From contig VWPU01003993.1 of the NCBI GenBank assembly GCA_013398955.1, positions 115,443 through 179,442 on the forward strand: a stretch of DNA of 64,000 nt, written 5' to 3'. This DNA comes from Callaeas wilsoni. Lineage: Eukaryota > Chordata > Aves > Passeriformes > Callaeidae. The position numbers and the translations under genes are program-made. Below, piece by piece: positions 9,741 to 23,146 of this stretch (the first letter of the stretch is position 1; each line of letters begins with the position of its first letter). The notes beneath the pieces were generated by a model. It did not search any database, was not told the DNA's origin, and worked only from the letters and a program-made list of their open reading frames with translations.

Positions 9741-12700
9741 TCTTAAAACAAAGCAAAACAATAAACCTTTCTCAGTGAGCCAGACGTTACATAAAGCAAG
9801 ATTCTCTAGCAAATGTTGCTTCATGTGAAATTTAGCAGACAAGTGCAGGGTTTCTCTTACTTCTCTGTGATCACAGTCACACAGTGTAAAAATTATTGTG
9901 GATCCTTATTTCAAGAGGTAACATAAGATCCTATAAGCTGAAAAGCTGCAACACCAGGGCTCTGGTAATGGGCTCTGGAAGCCTTTGTCTGCTTTTCTTA
10001 AGTCAAGGCCAGTTTCGTATCAGACTGTGAACTCCGGAGACAACTTTAAAATACATCACTGCTGAGTATGTGAGGACGCAAGTTGAAAATGTGCTTTCTG
10101 CAGGAATTTGTGTGGGTAAAATTTGATCACTCTGATGTTCATGGGAAATGAATGAAGAAGCAGTATAAGCATGGCCACAGTGAATTAATTTGGAAAGTTA
10201 CACAAATTCTAGCCAAAATTATTTTTTTCAGCTTTTGCTGAGCTTTTCTGCAAGTCCAGTTGTGTAAAACCATCTGTTCTTTTTCAGAGCAACCTTATTA
10301 AGACCTACTGATAATATTTCATCTCCTTCCTATAGACAATGTTTCAGTCTTTATTACAGTCCCTTAAATGTGAGGAGCTGTAATCTTGCCATCATGTTTG
10401 CCCTCAGAAAATATGATGAGTAAATCTGTCATCTCTCCTTGAATAAAAGGACGCCTTCCTCACACTGTCTCTCCTATTTGAGATAAATTCCTGCTGTGCT
10501 TTAAACAGTAACTTATTATTGATTGGCATAAATTAATGTCTGTGCTGTGATTTGCAGTAGATTCCATGTTAGAGTTATATGTCTGGTAATTGGGCTCATA
10601 AAGTATGTTCCTACTGTAGATGTGTGGGTGAAATGTGTCCTGGAGACTGCCTGTTGCCAGCTGTACTTCTCTGGAACGTCAGCTCAAAAAGTCACTTTTT
10701 ATAGTGAAAATCTCTTTAAAAATTATTAAATGTTCCTACAACTCCTTCTGAAGAAAAAGTCTAATCAAACCAAAATTAATTACTTTATTTCACTTCATGT
10801 TGAAGTTTTCATTTAAATTTGATTCTTATAGAGAAACACATTTTAGGTTTTGATCCTTGCTTGTTTTCTCTTCCTTTTCCCTATGTAGAAAGAAAAGAGA
10901 AAAAATAGGGAAAATTAGAAACACACATGCATGAAAAATGCAAGAAAGCACCAGAGTAATTTTTCTTGTGATTTTGGTTATGTCAAAAGCAAAAAGAAAT
11001 CTTTTTTTTCTTGCATCTGTCTTCCAGGAGAAGAAATAAATATGTCAAAATACTCCACTTTCTCAGGTCTATTTCTGATCTATTAAAAATTCTTTCTGGG
11101 TGGGGAGGGAAGGAGAAAATTAGGAAAGAACAAATAAGGAGGAAGTCATAGGCTAATTGTCTAATACCTGAGAATTACATAACAACGAAAACAAACAAAA
11201 ATAGTCAGCAAAAATGGCCAGACTCAATAAATCCAGGAAGTAGTACATTAAAGATATATCTGAAAATGAAGATTGTTCTTAGGCAGAGACTTTTTTGACA
11301 GAAGTAGATTTTTCAGCAGGAAAAAAAGTATTCATTTCTGCTCCTTTGATCTGGAAAGAAAGGAATTTTGGAGGTTTTTTTCAGAAAACCTTTTCTCTAT
11401 TGAGCTTTCTGAACCTTAAAACAACACCTGCTCTGTTTGATCTGATTATAAATATGTTGTATAGTTCTGGAGTGTGTTCCTCTCAGAGGACCATGACCAA
11501 GAGCACAGCATATGTATGGAAATATTCTGTAGACTAGGCTGCCATAAAAAAAAAAAAAAAGGCTTGTGCAGGGTAGCACAGACCTGCACAGAAGGGAGCC
11601 TGGAAAAAAACTTAACCAGAGTAACCGAGGAAAACTTCTGCTCTTACCACTGGCATCACGAGGGCTTTACTTTCCGCTAAGCCCAGCAATGAGCTCAGTC
11701 TCTGAGGTCTCATTGAAAAAATCTGAGTGCAGTAACCACCTGATTGGCGTTTTATCTGTCCGGGGATAAACTGCTTAATGGGTTCTGCTGGGATTTGAAA
11801 CTGCTTCCTTGAAGTCTCCCTGCCTCAAGCTGGTTCCTTATGTTGCTAAACCACCAGCAGTCCTGGTGAGATCCCTGCTTTGTCTGCTTATGGAGCATTC
11901 CCGACTGAGCAAACAACCGGAACGTCCCTTAGTGTGGGGAGGGATGTCTCTTGTTTGCTGATGCATTTGAGAGGACTGGGTCACAAGTTTTGCGGCTCCA
12001 GTCCATCTCTTCTCCATTGGTCCTGGCAAAAGCAAGGGAGCATTTATTCCCTTTCCAAACACCAGTGGTATTTTTCCACCCTTGTTGCACTGCATGTAGT
12101 GTGCAGCGGTTCATTGACTGGAAAGAATCCAGAGGATAGGAGGATAAGTTCTCCTCTCTCATCCTCCAGGAGCAGAAAATGAGAGAATGCCAAAGGCTTT
12201 GCAGGGTGGTGGGTCTGACCTTTGGACAGGTGGGTGGTGTTGGTCTCCCCGAAGCTGGGGAGCTGCTGAATAACAATACCTAGCTTTTCTCAGACTGGGC
12301 CAGATTGCCCTCATCTTCCGACTGCTCCTCTCACTTCCTCCCATTTCCCATGCTCAGGCAGTCCGTTCAGCTTGGAGACGGTGGTGCGCAGGAGTAATTA
12401 ATGCCTGTGCCCCCTGGCCTGACACCTCCCCAGCTGAGAAGCTTTCCTCTGCAATGACAACAATAACAGAAGATCTCCTTTCTACTTTGGTCAAGGGTGG
12501 AAGCTGAGCTCATGTTTGTATATCCTGGCTGTTGAGATGGAAAGTGTGAACTTTACAGAAAATTAAATCTACAGAGAAGAATGGTGGAAGGGGAGGGGGG
12601 GGGTCACTCTGGAGAAAGAGAGGCCTGCATACGGAGATCCCATTATGTCCAGACCTCACAGTGTCTCCCCGCTCATTCATGCCAAGCGCAATGTAGGCTG

Positions 12701-14119
12701 GGTGTGAGGCAAAAGCCTTCAGGCTTAGCCAAGGAGAGAGGCCCCAGCATGTGTTGCTGTGCTTAGCACTGGAGTCAGTATGGATGCTGGCCAGCTGCCA
12801 GTCACACTGGCATGGCTGTTATTAGATACCATTGTGTTAAGCTTAGCACTTTTTGCAGGCCAGATAAATTCCTTTTGTGTTTTCCCATGCTCCTGACACA
12901 TTTAGAAGAGTTTCGGCTTCAGAGGGAAAAGGCACGAGTAGTATAAACAAACTCCTACCATCCAGTGGGCATGGACAGGGAGAGAAGGTTGGGGCAAGAT
13001 GAAATCATCCTTCCTTAACTCAGTGCAGGTTGAGGTTCATTAACTGTTGAGCTTGGGTTGACATTTTGTAAATAACTACACAGGGAAAGACATTCCCTGA
13101 ATTGCCTTTTGCAAAGGTGACAATTAGATCACTTGAGCAAGTTGCAAAAAGAGAAGTAGATAATTAGAGCTATGGCAACCTGCACAGTGGCTCTGTTGGT
13201 TGGCTTGTGTTGACCTGTTTGTGACCGGAAAGTCAGTTTGGATAAATCTTTTGTCAAAGCTTCATGATTTTTCTTTCTTTAAATTACATGATTTCATAGC
13301 CTTGGAAGAGCCAGAAATTGTAGAAGAAAAGACTATTGTGTATACTTTCATCATTCCTCCATGAGGCAACCCTCACCTGTCCCAGCCCCAAGCTGAGGGA
13401 GAAAACTCCCCAGGACATTTTCAGCTCACTAAGCAGAAGGTGCAGATCCTGTAATATTGGATGTTTTTGGTGGCCTTTCTTTTCTCTTAAAGACTGTGGT
13501 GAGGTAACTCAAGACAGATACTCTCAGGACTACACAATTGCCATCCTTTGTGTTTCCCTTCCTCTGCTCACCAAGGCAGCATTAGCAAACTCTTGCAATT
13601 CCTCTTTTTAGCTCCTGCCAGAGCTACCCTTCTGGTGATACATCCATTGGAATTTTAGCTGTGCTTGAGGAAACAACTCTGTGGTTGTCTGCTTTTCTCC
13701 ACTTGCTGGGGAAGGACAGCTTGCCCCTTCTTTCCTCTCTTTGCATAATGCATCAGTCTTCAGTGCTGCTGTCCCCAAACCAGCACAGAGTTTAGGAAGG
13801 GACCTGTTACTCTATGAGTCCCAACATTACTGACTCAAATAAAAGGATGGGGCTACATCCGCCTGGTAGCTACAGGCATAGCAGGGCAAGGGTTTATAAA
13901 GGGGAGGAATTTGTGTGCAGTCCCAAGAGGAGAACTGGAGATCTGATGGATATAGGTGGGGGTGAGGACACCCCACCACAGTATTAAATTCCTATATTGG
14001 GCAGAAATCCCTTTCCTCTAGATGTGCAAATACAAGATGCAATAATCATAGCAACCACACTAAAGATGTACCACTGCCAATGTCAATGTGCATTACAGGC
14101 TAAGAAAGGAGGCAAGATG
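9741..14119. other. no confident gene; intergenic or intronic sequence
   Basis: The stretch holds a splice-flanked frame at 10558-10729 (discussed under findings) and a 15-base A-run near 11547-11561. A block near 13100-13190 contains TAATTAGAGC followed by TATGGCAACC, an RFX half-site-like word. Overlapping frames of 80-115 codons at 11.8-12.3 kb occur on both strands and match nothing I know. No repeat family is recognised. Confidence 0.65.
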
Positions 14120-14120
14120 A

Positions 14121-14176
14121 GAAGGCTTTAGTATTAAGAGTTGGGGAGAAAGGCTTTAGTATTAAGAGTTGGGGGG
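14121..14176. repeat. 28-bp tandem duplication
   Basis: The segment beginning AAGGCTTTAGTATTAAGAGT at 14122 is repeated at 14150 with near identity (period 28). It is a recent-looking local duplication without evident function. Confidence 0.9.
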
Positions 14177-14177
14177 A

Positions 14178-17100
14178 AAAAAGCTTGGGAAACCATCTCA
14201 GCAATTCCATTCAAAGCTCTTTTGTTAGTTCTCTTTACAGTCCTGAGCAAGTTAAGTTTATGCTTTCAGGATCATTCCTCTCCTGCTTTGCAAATTATTC
14301 CATGAAGTCCTGTGAAGCTCCTTGAATAATTTTCACAGCTCAGGGTATGGCACATCTCACCCTTTCCAAAGCTATACTCTTCTACTTCCCCATGAAATGC
14401 TCTGCCAAACACAAACTGTACAGATGGAAGATTTTCATGCCAAATGTCTACCTAATGACGGCTTTGGGGGGATGGTTCAACTCTTTCAGCCAAACTGAAA
14501 CAACAGTTTCCAAACATGAGATTAGAGGGAGAGATATTTCATTAAGAAAACCTGAACTTTGAAGTAAGGACTTGAAATTTGGCATAGGGCTAGGTGCCTT
14601 TATATATGGTAGGTGCTTTTTTATGTGTCCCTGTCTAAGTTTGACCAACCTGCTAACCTCTAAATTAGTAAGTCTGTGCTTTCTGAACAGTTTTTTTTTC
14701 GGACATTGCAGCTTTGTCTCCTGAATACCCAATGTGTTCTGGTCATTGCCCTGGCCCCGTAACTCCACTGTTGCAGATTGGCTGAGACAGAGCTTTGCCC
14801 ATTTTTTTTCCTTCTCCCCCACTTTCTCCCTTCTCACCTGATTCCAGCTTCTTTTCTTGTATCTCCAGCCACAGGGTACAACAGGGACTAGGCAGCTGCT
14901 CAGCATCACAGTTAGCCTAGAGGTGGTCCTTGATGTGCTCATAGGCTCAGCCCTGCTGTGCAGAAAGAATAGAGCAGGACACAGGCTGTGGAGTGGGAAT
15001 GGGGGAGACAGAGGAACAATTGGGAGTATAAGCTCACAGTTCAAGTGACAAACTGTGAGCCTCATCATTCCAGTCTGCTAGATGACACAAAATTTTTCTC
15101 CTCCTTTTTTTTTTTTTCTTAATTCCTACATTATTTCTTGTAACTTATGAAAATCCACAATGTATAAAGGATGTCTTGTTGTATTTCTCTCCTTCTTTTC
15201 CTGCATAAGAACATTCTTCTCATGGCTCACCCTGGACACCTGCTGATGTGGGGCCTTGAGGCTTTCTGGAAGCTGATGGATGTAGGTGCCCCATGGCAAA
15301 ATGAATTTGCAATCACACATTAATACTGCAAAAGCAGCTCCCAGTTTTGTGTCCTGCACTTTCAGTACTTGGGTATTTTTAATATGGATTTAAAAGCATG
15401 ATTTTAGTAACATTATGAAATAGAGCTGTGGTTTTGTGGAAGCAATTTTAAACCTCAGCTGTGGCACTGTTTTCAAATGTACCTGGTGTTTAAATGTAGC
15501 TGAACAAAGGTGCACAGACTAAGGACTTCATAGTTCCACTTGATTCCTGTGTACTTAAGAACAAGTACATTTTCAAACAGAAATAATCTTCTTGTTTCCC
15601 TAAAAGTTAGAAAAATTCATAATCCTCATTAACAGACTCGCTGTTCTGCCATTTCCAAGATTAAAGCTGATTTCCATGTTAATCTCTCCAGCACACCAGA
15701 GCAGACATACTTTCCTTTCCTCCAAAAATACAAGAATTAAAAACTTTCAGTGTGAATCCCACTAAATACAGATGTGTTTTGGTTCACTGGATGAAATATC
15801 AGAGATTTATATGTATGTTAGAAGAGCATTATAGTAGAAATTATTTTAGAGTTCTGTCTGTCATGTTGCTATTTTCAGTCACTATAAGCCTGTACCAACT
15901 TTAATCCTGCTCAGGTGCACCAAGAATACCAGGGAATTTGAGAGCCATGGTTTATTAAAAAAAAAAATTCTGGAAAAGGCTTCCCATTGTCTCAAAGCGA
16001 AATGTGGCTGATGATGAAATCTGATGGCGGATTGGAGAGGAAGCTGTGACCAGACTGCAGACAAGATCTACAGCTCACTGGAGAATGTTGCAAGCACCAG
16101 GACACAAGGCAGGAATGCTCCACCCATCCTACATTAGGCTGGGCAGTCTGGGAGGGACAATCAAAGGTAATTCAATTTCTCCATTGGTCCTCAAAAGTTG
16201 GAATTTCATGCCTGAGTTTACAGGAATTAGAGGGGTCCCAAATGTCTCTTTGAGCTGTTTCAGGCACTATAAAGTTTTTCTTAGATCTGCTCAGACATGA
16301 CTATTCCCCTGTGAAGCAGCACAAATGACTGTGACATTGCAATAGAAAAAACAGCTGAGAATAAATGACATCAGGGACCTTTACCCATACCTTTGCTACT
16401 CAGTAATGATTGAAAAACAATTAGAAATATGCAGAGCACTGACAAATCCTTTTAGAAAATCTAAAGACAGGAGTTCAGCTCAGTTTAAGTTATGATTACG
16501 GTTTCTGCTAATTCACATGTATTTGTACACAAAAATAATTTCTAGACACTCAAGTAAGTGCTCACTGTGTTGAAAATTATGAAATGCAGCTAAAAAAATC
16601 TGTTATTCCTGGCTTTGGGGCCATTTTTTCGTGCTGTTTTATGCCATCTTTAAAACTTTCATGTCTCAATGTAGTCATGAAGCAGATCCAGCATGATATG
16701 GTTGAGGTCAGTGATTATCCGCTGTAAAGTTCAAGCAGATTGCAAATAATCTACTATGTAAAAGAAATAAGTTTCTCATTATTGTTCAAGGATAGATTAA
16801 ATGAGCAATAGTTCTGTAGCAGCTTCTATCTAAATTACTGAATCACAGTTACTAATCCTGTAGCTGATGTTGTCATGTTAAAAGCTAAATTAAATTTTCC
16901 GAATTATTAAGGAAAAAAACCCAAGTTCCATGGTTTGATATGCTTAACAGTGGCTAATATAATTAAGACTGTAATGGATTTCGGTTACAGAAAATGACAG
17001 GAAATAAGGAAATACAATGAACACTGCACAAAGGACTACGCATAGTTCAGTCTGGTGCTCCCCAGAGATAAATTACTGAGTCCAGGGAAGATCAACATAT

Positions 17101-17692
17101 CATGAAATTAGTTCCAAAGTGTTTTCTAGAAGCATTTGTGTCTCTGCCTTGAAATTGCTTTGCTATCCTTCCTAGCTGTAAAAAGTTCAGACAACCATTC
17201 AGAGATTGGAAATACCCTCGTTAAGTGAGCAAGCAAAGCTACTGAAAGTGAGACAGCAAAGCAAATAGTTTTCAGACATGGCAGAGACTTCGACTGCACT
17301 GAGGGGAAAAACAAGTGGAAGCAGAAAGGTTTGTGTTGTTCAGCCAGAGTCAAGCAAAACCAACATATCAAAGTGCACACTGTGATAGTTTTTGAGGCAA
17401 AAATAAGACAGGAACATCTCCTGCCATATCCTAAATGTTGCATATTCCAACAAAGCATCCACAGCACTGATGAGAGAGTAACAATAGTGCTACAGAGATT
17501 GCAGTTTCATAGGTTTCATCGTGGCTGTTCTTGCAGTAACTCAAGATGAATGGACTTTCCAACCAATAAATAAGACATGTTTTGTGCTGGACACTGACTG
17601 TTAAAGACTCTCTCTGCATAGGTGATGCTTAAAATGTAGTGATTTTACCTCCACTGAAAAGTATATATATGAACTCTATTTTTATGTTACAG
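14178..17692. other. no confident gene; possibly intron
   Basis: This contains the longest frame in the window, 206 codons on the minus strand at 14448-15068. Its composition is unremarkable, it has no domain I recognise and no repeat signature, so I treat it as probably spurious. A T-run lies near 15103-15117. AT-rich, possibly conserved sequence lies at 16480-16930. If the exons at 4073 and 17693 belong together, this is intron. Confidence 0.55.
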
Positions 17693-17864
17693 ATCTGAAG
17701 TATTGAAAAGTGCAGTGGGTAAGAGCAGCTCTTATTCAATTAAAGATGGATTGAACCTTCAGTCTTCTCAGAAAGCTGCCTCCATTGGAGGAGGAAGAGA
17801 GCAAAACCCTGAGGAAGAGTTTGAGAACATTTTCAAGATGATAGGGAAGCTGTCAGCACAGTAA
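17693..17864 (+). CDS. probable terminal coding exon, gene unknown
   Basis: The acceptor TTTTTATGTTACAG ends at 17692. The first base completes a split codon, then 56 codons run to TAA at 17862-17864. The peptide begins SEVLKSAVGKSSSYS. It has a Ser/Gln/Gly-rich middle and ends in an acidic then amphipathic tail, NPEEEFENIFKMIGKLSAQ. Codon choice is coding-like (GAG/GAA/AAG-rich, no rare clustering, no CpG). The frame is closed by TGA at 17670-17672, inside the presumed intron. An AATAAA at 19182-19187 would permit a 3' UTR of about 1.3 kb. The acidic, serine-rich C-terminus gives no family assignment and I do not recognise the gene. An upstream partner exon could be 4073-4175 (phase-compatible) or could lie outside the window. 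Confidence 0.42.
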
Positions 17865-20800
17865 AGAATAGGGCTGCAAGTATCCAGTCTTACAGGATTC
17901 ACTGTAGTGGGAAAACTCATTCTGCCTTAAAACAGAGACTTAGAGTAGTTCTTGGATGTGCAGGTCATGCTGAGAATTGTATTGGGAGTGACAAGTGAAA
18001 TTGTTAGTACTTCTGAGGAACTTTGGTTCCTCAAAAGTACTGAAAACATAAAAACACAAGTTTTCTGTTATCTGAAAGGAGAAAAATATTGAGGGATATA
18101 GGTGATGCCAAGTATTTCCTATGCTAGGTGCCACAGCAGAATTCTGGCAAGAGCACCTCAAAATACAAAGCACATATTTGTGTACATTCAACGCACTCTT
18201 CAGCAGACGCAATTTCTGCAGTCTGTGATGTGGGCTGTGTTTAGTATGCTTGATGTTTCACTAGGAGAGTGAGGTGGATTTGGGATAGTATGGAGGGTAA
18301 CTGGTCCTGCACATCATTTTGACCTGGGAAAAAGCAGCAGAAGAGCACTATGAAGTCCTCAGACATCTTAATAGCTCATGTTGCTGGAGTAAAACTGGAA
18401 AAAATTTCAAGTATAAATTTTTGCAGTGTAAAAAGAAAAGTGAGGAGAGGTATTAAAGCGGTAAGATGTGATGACAGGTCTCAGGGTGGTCAGAAAACCA
18501 CCAGTTTTCCTGCCCCAAGAGACTAGGAACCCACAGAGAGTTTCCTTGGGCAAGTGTAGTGCACAAGAAAGTTTGCAAGTCCCTCATTTACTTGAAGTAG
18601 CAACTGTAGCTCTCAGGCACAGAGTGCGACAGATCAAAAACGCCTGCAAGGGAAGAAGACTCAGAGAGAGTAAAGGGTGATGTGCTCATGAAGCTCAGAA
18701 AGGGATGCAGGAAGTGACCACTGAGAGAGGACTGGAAGACATGGAGTGCAAACTTCCAACAGCCTCGGAGGCTGGAGGAGTTAATGAAAGACCCTGAAAT
18801 CCAGGGAGACTGGAACAGTAAAATGCAAAAGCAAGTAGTCCACAGATGCCTCTGAGGAGGATGTCAGTGTGCCTTTCCTTCACCAGTGTGGTCAGAGTTG
18901 GAAACCAGTGGCTTGTATGTCACACACACCAACAAAAACAGAGCGTCAGCATGCTCAAATAGAGAAGGCAGCTTGACCCCAGTCCACAGGTGTAAAATTT
19001 CACTTCTTTATTTATGGCAGGCCAGTGTTAGCTGAACTGACCATAAAACCTTCCTAACATTGCCAAGAGGGACCTGGTAGCTCTCATGCTGTTCAATACA
19101 TACATGCTTTTCTCTTTTAAGTACAATTTGAAGCCGAATCTGGGAAAGATTTGGTGGTTTCAGGGTTGTTTCTGAATTTTAAATAAAGGAACAATGGAGC
19201 AAAGCTCAGAACTAGATGGCATGGATGATACTTGAGATCAAATCAAATCAAATCAAATCCTAAAGCATTGTAACTCTCAGATGAAACGTGGTCTCTCAGC
19301 TACAGCTAGAGATACTCTTCAAACTACTAGTTGAGAATGTTTAGAACAGCCCCTACCTCAGTTTGAGGGTCCGATCTCTTTACAAGGTGGAATTTTGTTC
19401 AAAGGTGTGAGGGTGTTGAGTCCTAACGTACTACAGGAAAAATAATCCATGCTGTTAAAATGTGTAAAAGAGCAGGAAAACATTTCCCCCAGCAAAAGAA
19501 TAATTGTTCCATGGGGAAAAGTAAGCACATGTTTATTTGTGCTATCTGCAAAAACACTGTGTACTTGTTCTCTGCTCCTATTCTAAACAATATAAGATAC
19601 CCTCAGTTTGTGCTATTGCAATTTAAGAAGCTGTCAAATCTAATTTTCTTTTACATGGTATTACTGATGCAGTGAAGTCTGATAAATTAATGCCAAACTG
19701 TGGTCATGAGTTCAAGCATTTGCAGGGTGAATTTGGGGGTTTGGACATGAGCTACTAATTGCTATTATTCCAAATATAACAGATGGGTGGGAAATGGTGT
19801 AAAAATATCTAAAGAAGAATGCTTAGTCAGACTCTGATCCATGTTTAGCTCTGTTAAATTGCAGATTGTCAGCATGGCTTGTCACTCTCTGAGGCTTTGC
19901 TGAGTACAAAATGAAAGCCAAGAATGGTCCAAACAATTAGAAACTGATATCAGAGATATTAACAACCTACCAAAGTGGAAAAAAAAAATCAAAGGGCAGA
20001 GGGAAAGAAAGATAGGATTCACGGTGTTGGAAACTGCCTCCGCTTCTTGAAAATGATGCATTAATCCATATGATACGAGGTCATCACCTGTGATGGGCCG
20101 TGTCCGTGTCTGTGGGAGGACAGAAGTCCCCTTATCCAGTTCCCAAAGAAACTGAGATATTGAGCACCAGGAAACAGCAGCAGCAGTAGCCCTCAGATGT
20201 GAAATCACTGGAAGAAAAGGGTCGACTGTCTCCTGAGATCAACATCACCGACCTCCTGGTTCAATTTCAAGTCTGAGTGCAAGAGACTTTGTAGCCCTAA
20301 CTGACCACTGTTAGTCAGCTTAGCCAACAGGTCAAATCATAAAGTTTTTAATTATACATTCTGTTAACGGTGGGCTTTAGGTCTTGTTATCAGCTTATGA
20401 CTTGGAAGGCAGGATGTGGTATTGAATGACACAAGGAAAAATCGTGCTTTCAAGACAGAGAGCCCAGGCTGTGCGCTAAAAAAATACTGATCATTGTAAT
20501 GTGAGTTTTTGGGAATGTACTCAGAAAAAAGGTCTTGCATGTGGTTCCCAGGCTAGACAATGAATCAGGGACTTGGATGCAACAATGACGAGGCACGTAG
20601 CCGTGCACAAAGGCTAGCTAGATTTTGTGGATAGCTGCTGGCACTGGCACTGACTGACACAGTGGCCAACCACGCGGGTGGTGCACATGCAGTTTCACCA
20701 AGATTTAGGTCCTGGTGGATCCCAAGAAAGTAGTCAGGAGGAAGCCCTTCATTGCAGGATAGCAGCCACTAGGTGACTTTCAAAGAGCCATCCAAGAGAA

Positions 20801-23029
20801 ATGTGACACCCCTAGGATGTGGCTAATTCTGTGATTTGGTATGCTTTAAAAGCATCCAGTGGCACTTTCGTCAGGAAACTTCGTGTTCTTGAGCTTTTTC
20901 AAGCACTAAAATGACTTTTAAAGTCTGACACCTCCTGCCAGCTGCAGCCATGGTCCCTTCTGTGTTCTCAGTCTCTGTTTTATGGGGAGCTGCAGTGCAC
21001 TGAGGCTTGGCCTCTTGCTGGTGGGGTGCCTTGTGACTACTTTGCTCAAAGAAGTGCTGCTGACTACCACTGCTGGTGTCTTCTCATGCCTTGCAAATGG
21101 AGTGTTCAGCAGCTGAAAAGACCACAAAAAAGAATCAGAGAGGCTGGGCCAGGCACTTCAGAGGCAAAGAGTGGAGTGGGAAGCACAGCAGAGTGTGACC
21201 ATGAAAGCTGGGGAGAGAGGAGGTCAAAGTCTAGACGTTTGGGAGCAAAGGTTCACTTTGAATAGAAAAGGGGCCCTGGTGGCCTCTAAAATTACCATAA
21301 ATGTCTGTTTACAGGAAGTGGTTGAATGGAACAGATCAAGTTAGGGTACCCCAGGGCCTTTAAAACTTGGAGAAATCCTGTGTTTATGAGGTAGAGGGGA
21401 ATTGGTCAGAGCTGGGAACATTGGAAAGTTGTTGGTGAACGGACTACATTCAGCCAACCACAGCTCTGGGAAAGCAGGGCTCAGCTGACACATGCCTCTG
21501 CAGATGGCAACCCAGAGCAGTGCCCACACTGCAGAGCATGTACAATCCATGGCCAGCTTAATCTGCCCGCAAAATAAGTGGGAAAACCTCCCCATGGGGT
21601 AAAACCCTATTTACACTTGCGAGCCTCCTTTGTGTTGCTGTTGAGCTTGTTCTCCTGAGCGCATGAACAGCAACGATCTAACACAAAAGGTCTTACCCAG
21701 CCGTCTGACTCTCTGCTCTCTTCAGCCATCATATGGCTAAATGAGACTGGGGAAAAGAAGGGAGTGGGGGAGAAGGAAAGCAAAGCAGAAGAAAAATGGG
21801 GCTCCCAATTACTGGCATGCACATCTCCGTATAGACCAAGCAGCAAGGGCTCACAGTTAGCAAACTGCTCATTAGAGCCAAGGCATTAAGTCATTTCTCC
21901 AGGGAAGAATAAAACTGAACTCAGAGACCAAAACTCTGCCAGAAAATGTAGGGCAGGGGGAGGGGAAGAGAAGTGGTTCAGAGAAAGAGAGTAAAAAGGA
22001 GGCATAGGAGAAAACCTCCACTAAGCAGAGAAAATGAATGGATGGCGGGTAAACCAGGAGAATGAAGGGATTGAGAGGAAGGCAAGAAACAAAGGTCAGC
22101 AGAAATGAGAGCAGGTGAGCTGTGGGATAACTACAATGTTATAACACTCAGTAATTTCTCAGACTATATTCTTTCTAGGCTTTGGTGTAAACAGTTAAAC
22201 AGGGAGCAATTTCTGCCGTGATGGAGAAAACAGCAAGTACTTAAGGAGTTTTTGGCTACAGAGTCTGTCAGCGCCCTGGACCTGGTCTCAGCACTGACTG
22301 CTAGCTCAGGCCTCCAAAGCAATGTCTCAATGCAGTGTAGCAATGAAGAGGTGCACAGCCCTGACTTGCCCTGGGACACACCACAGGCCTGCCTTTCTGG
22401 TAACGCTGTGTCCCTGGGGGAGGCTCAGCGATGCTCAAAGCAGCCCTAGAGCTCCAGATTCCCTGCTCTGCTCAGGCTGTCCTTACACCTTCAGCAGTTT
22501 TTCTGCCCAAAGCACAAAGGGGTAAGTAAGTGGAGATTCAGGCTCACTAGAGCCTTTCACTGGAGCCTCCATCTGGCAATCCCAGAGCATTCCTGAGAGG
22601 TGAAACCACCTCACTGGCTGGCTGTCACGGTGACCGCATTGCAGTTGTAGCTGTATGGATCGGTGATGTGTGCTCCCCACCAACACCTAGCTGTGCACTC
22701 CAAGTGGGAACAAGGCTTCTCATCCTGCTATTATCAACTGCAAGAAAAACTTTTGACCTGGAGTGAATGTATCCTTCAAGTGGGACCCGCGAAGCCCATG
22801 TGGGTGGTGATGTTAGGTTGTTGTATCTGTGCCCCCTGGGGCATGCCCCCATGCGTGGGTTAACAGGAAAGGGATTGTTTTGCAAAGCCAGCAGAATACA
22901 GAAGAGGCTATAAATCAGTACATGGATACAGAGGATTTTATTCTTAGGAGCCCAACAAAGGGGAAATGTTCTCTCCAAAGAGGAATGGGTATTTGTGAAG
23001 GAAAAAATGTCATTTTAGGCTTTTCTAAG
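17865..23029. other. no confident gene; possible 3' UTR then intergenic
   Basis: The first 1.3 kb could be the 3' UTR of the exon at 17693, ending near the AATAAA at 19182. Beyond that I see only short frames on both strands, one short pentamer repeat (listed separately) and no recognisable transposon. Confidence 0.6.
19236..19260. repeat. short (AATCA)n tandem repeat
   Basis: There are about four and a half copies of the pentamer AATCA. It is an ordinary short microsatellite. Confidence 0.85.
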
Positions 23030-23146
23030 ATCTCTACCCTTGGAGATTTTCAAAACACAGCTGGATGAGGTTTTGAGCAATTTGATCTACCTTTGTACCT
23101 GTGCTGCTGTTTATTGTCGACTCCAGAGAGCTAACTAACCAACTCT
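23030..23146 (+). mobile_element. degraded CR1 LINE 3' fragment, plus strand
   Basis: The order 'ccttggagattttcaaaac', 'acagctggatgagg', 'tttgagcaatttgatcta', 'gactccagag' and a degraded ending follows the CR1 3' region (ggagatattcaaaacc...ctggacaaggtcctgagcaacctgatcta...gacctccagaggtccc). The octamer tail is lost. Similarity is clear in order but weak in identity. Confidence 0.6.

Noticed and set aside
18468..18680. Basic 70-codon frame considered as a retroviral gag or histone-like remnant
   Set aside because: No zinc knuckle, LTR, primer-binding site or neighbouring pol-like sequence was seen.
20243..20280. GGTTCAATTTC word considered as a tRNA T-arm
   Set aside because: No acceptor stem, D-arm or anticodon arm at the right spacing.
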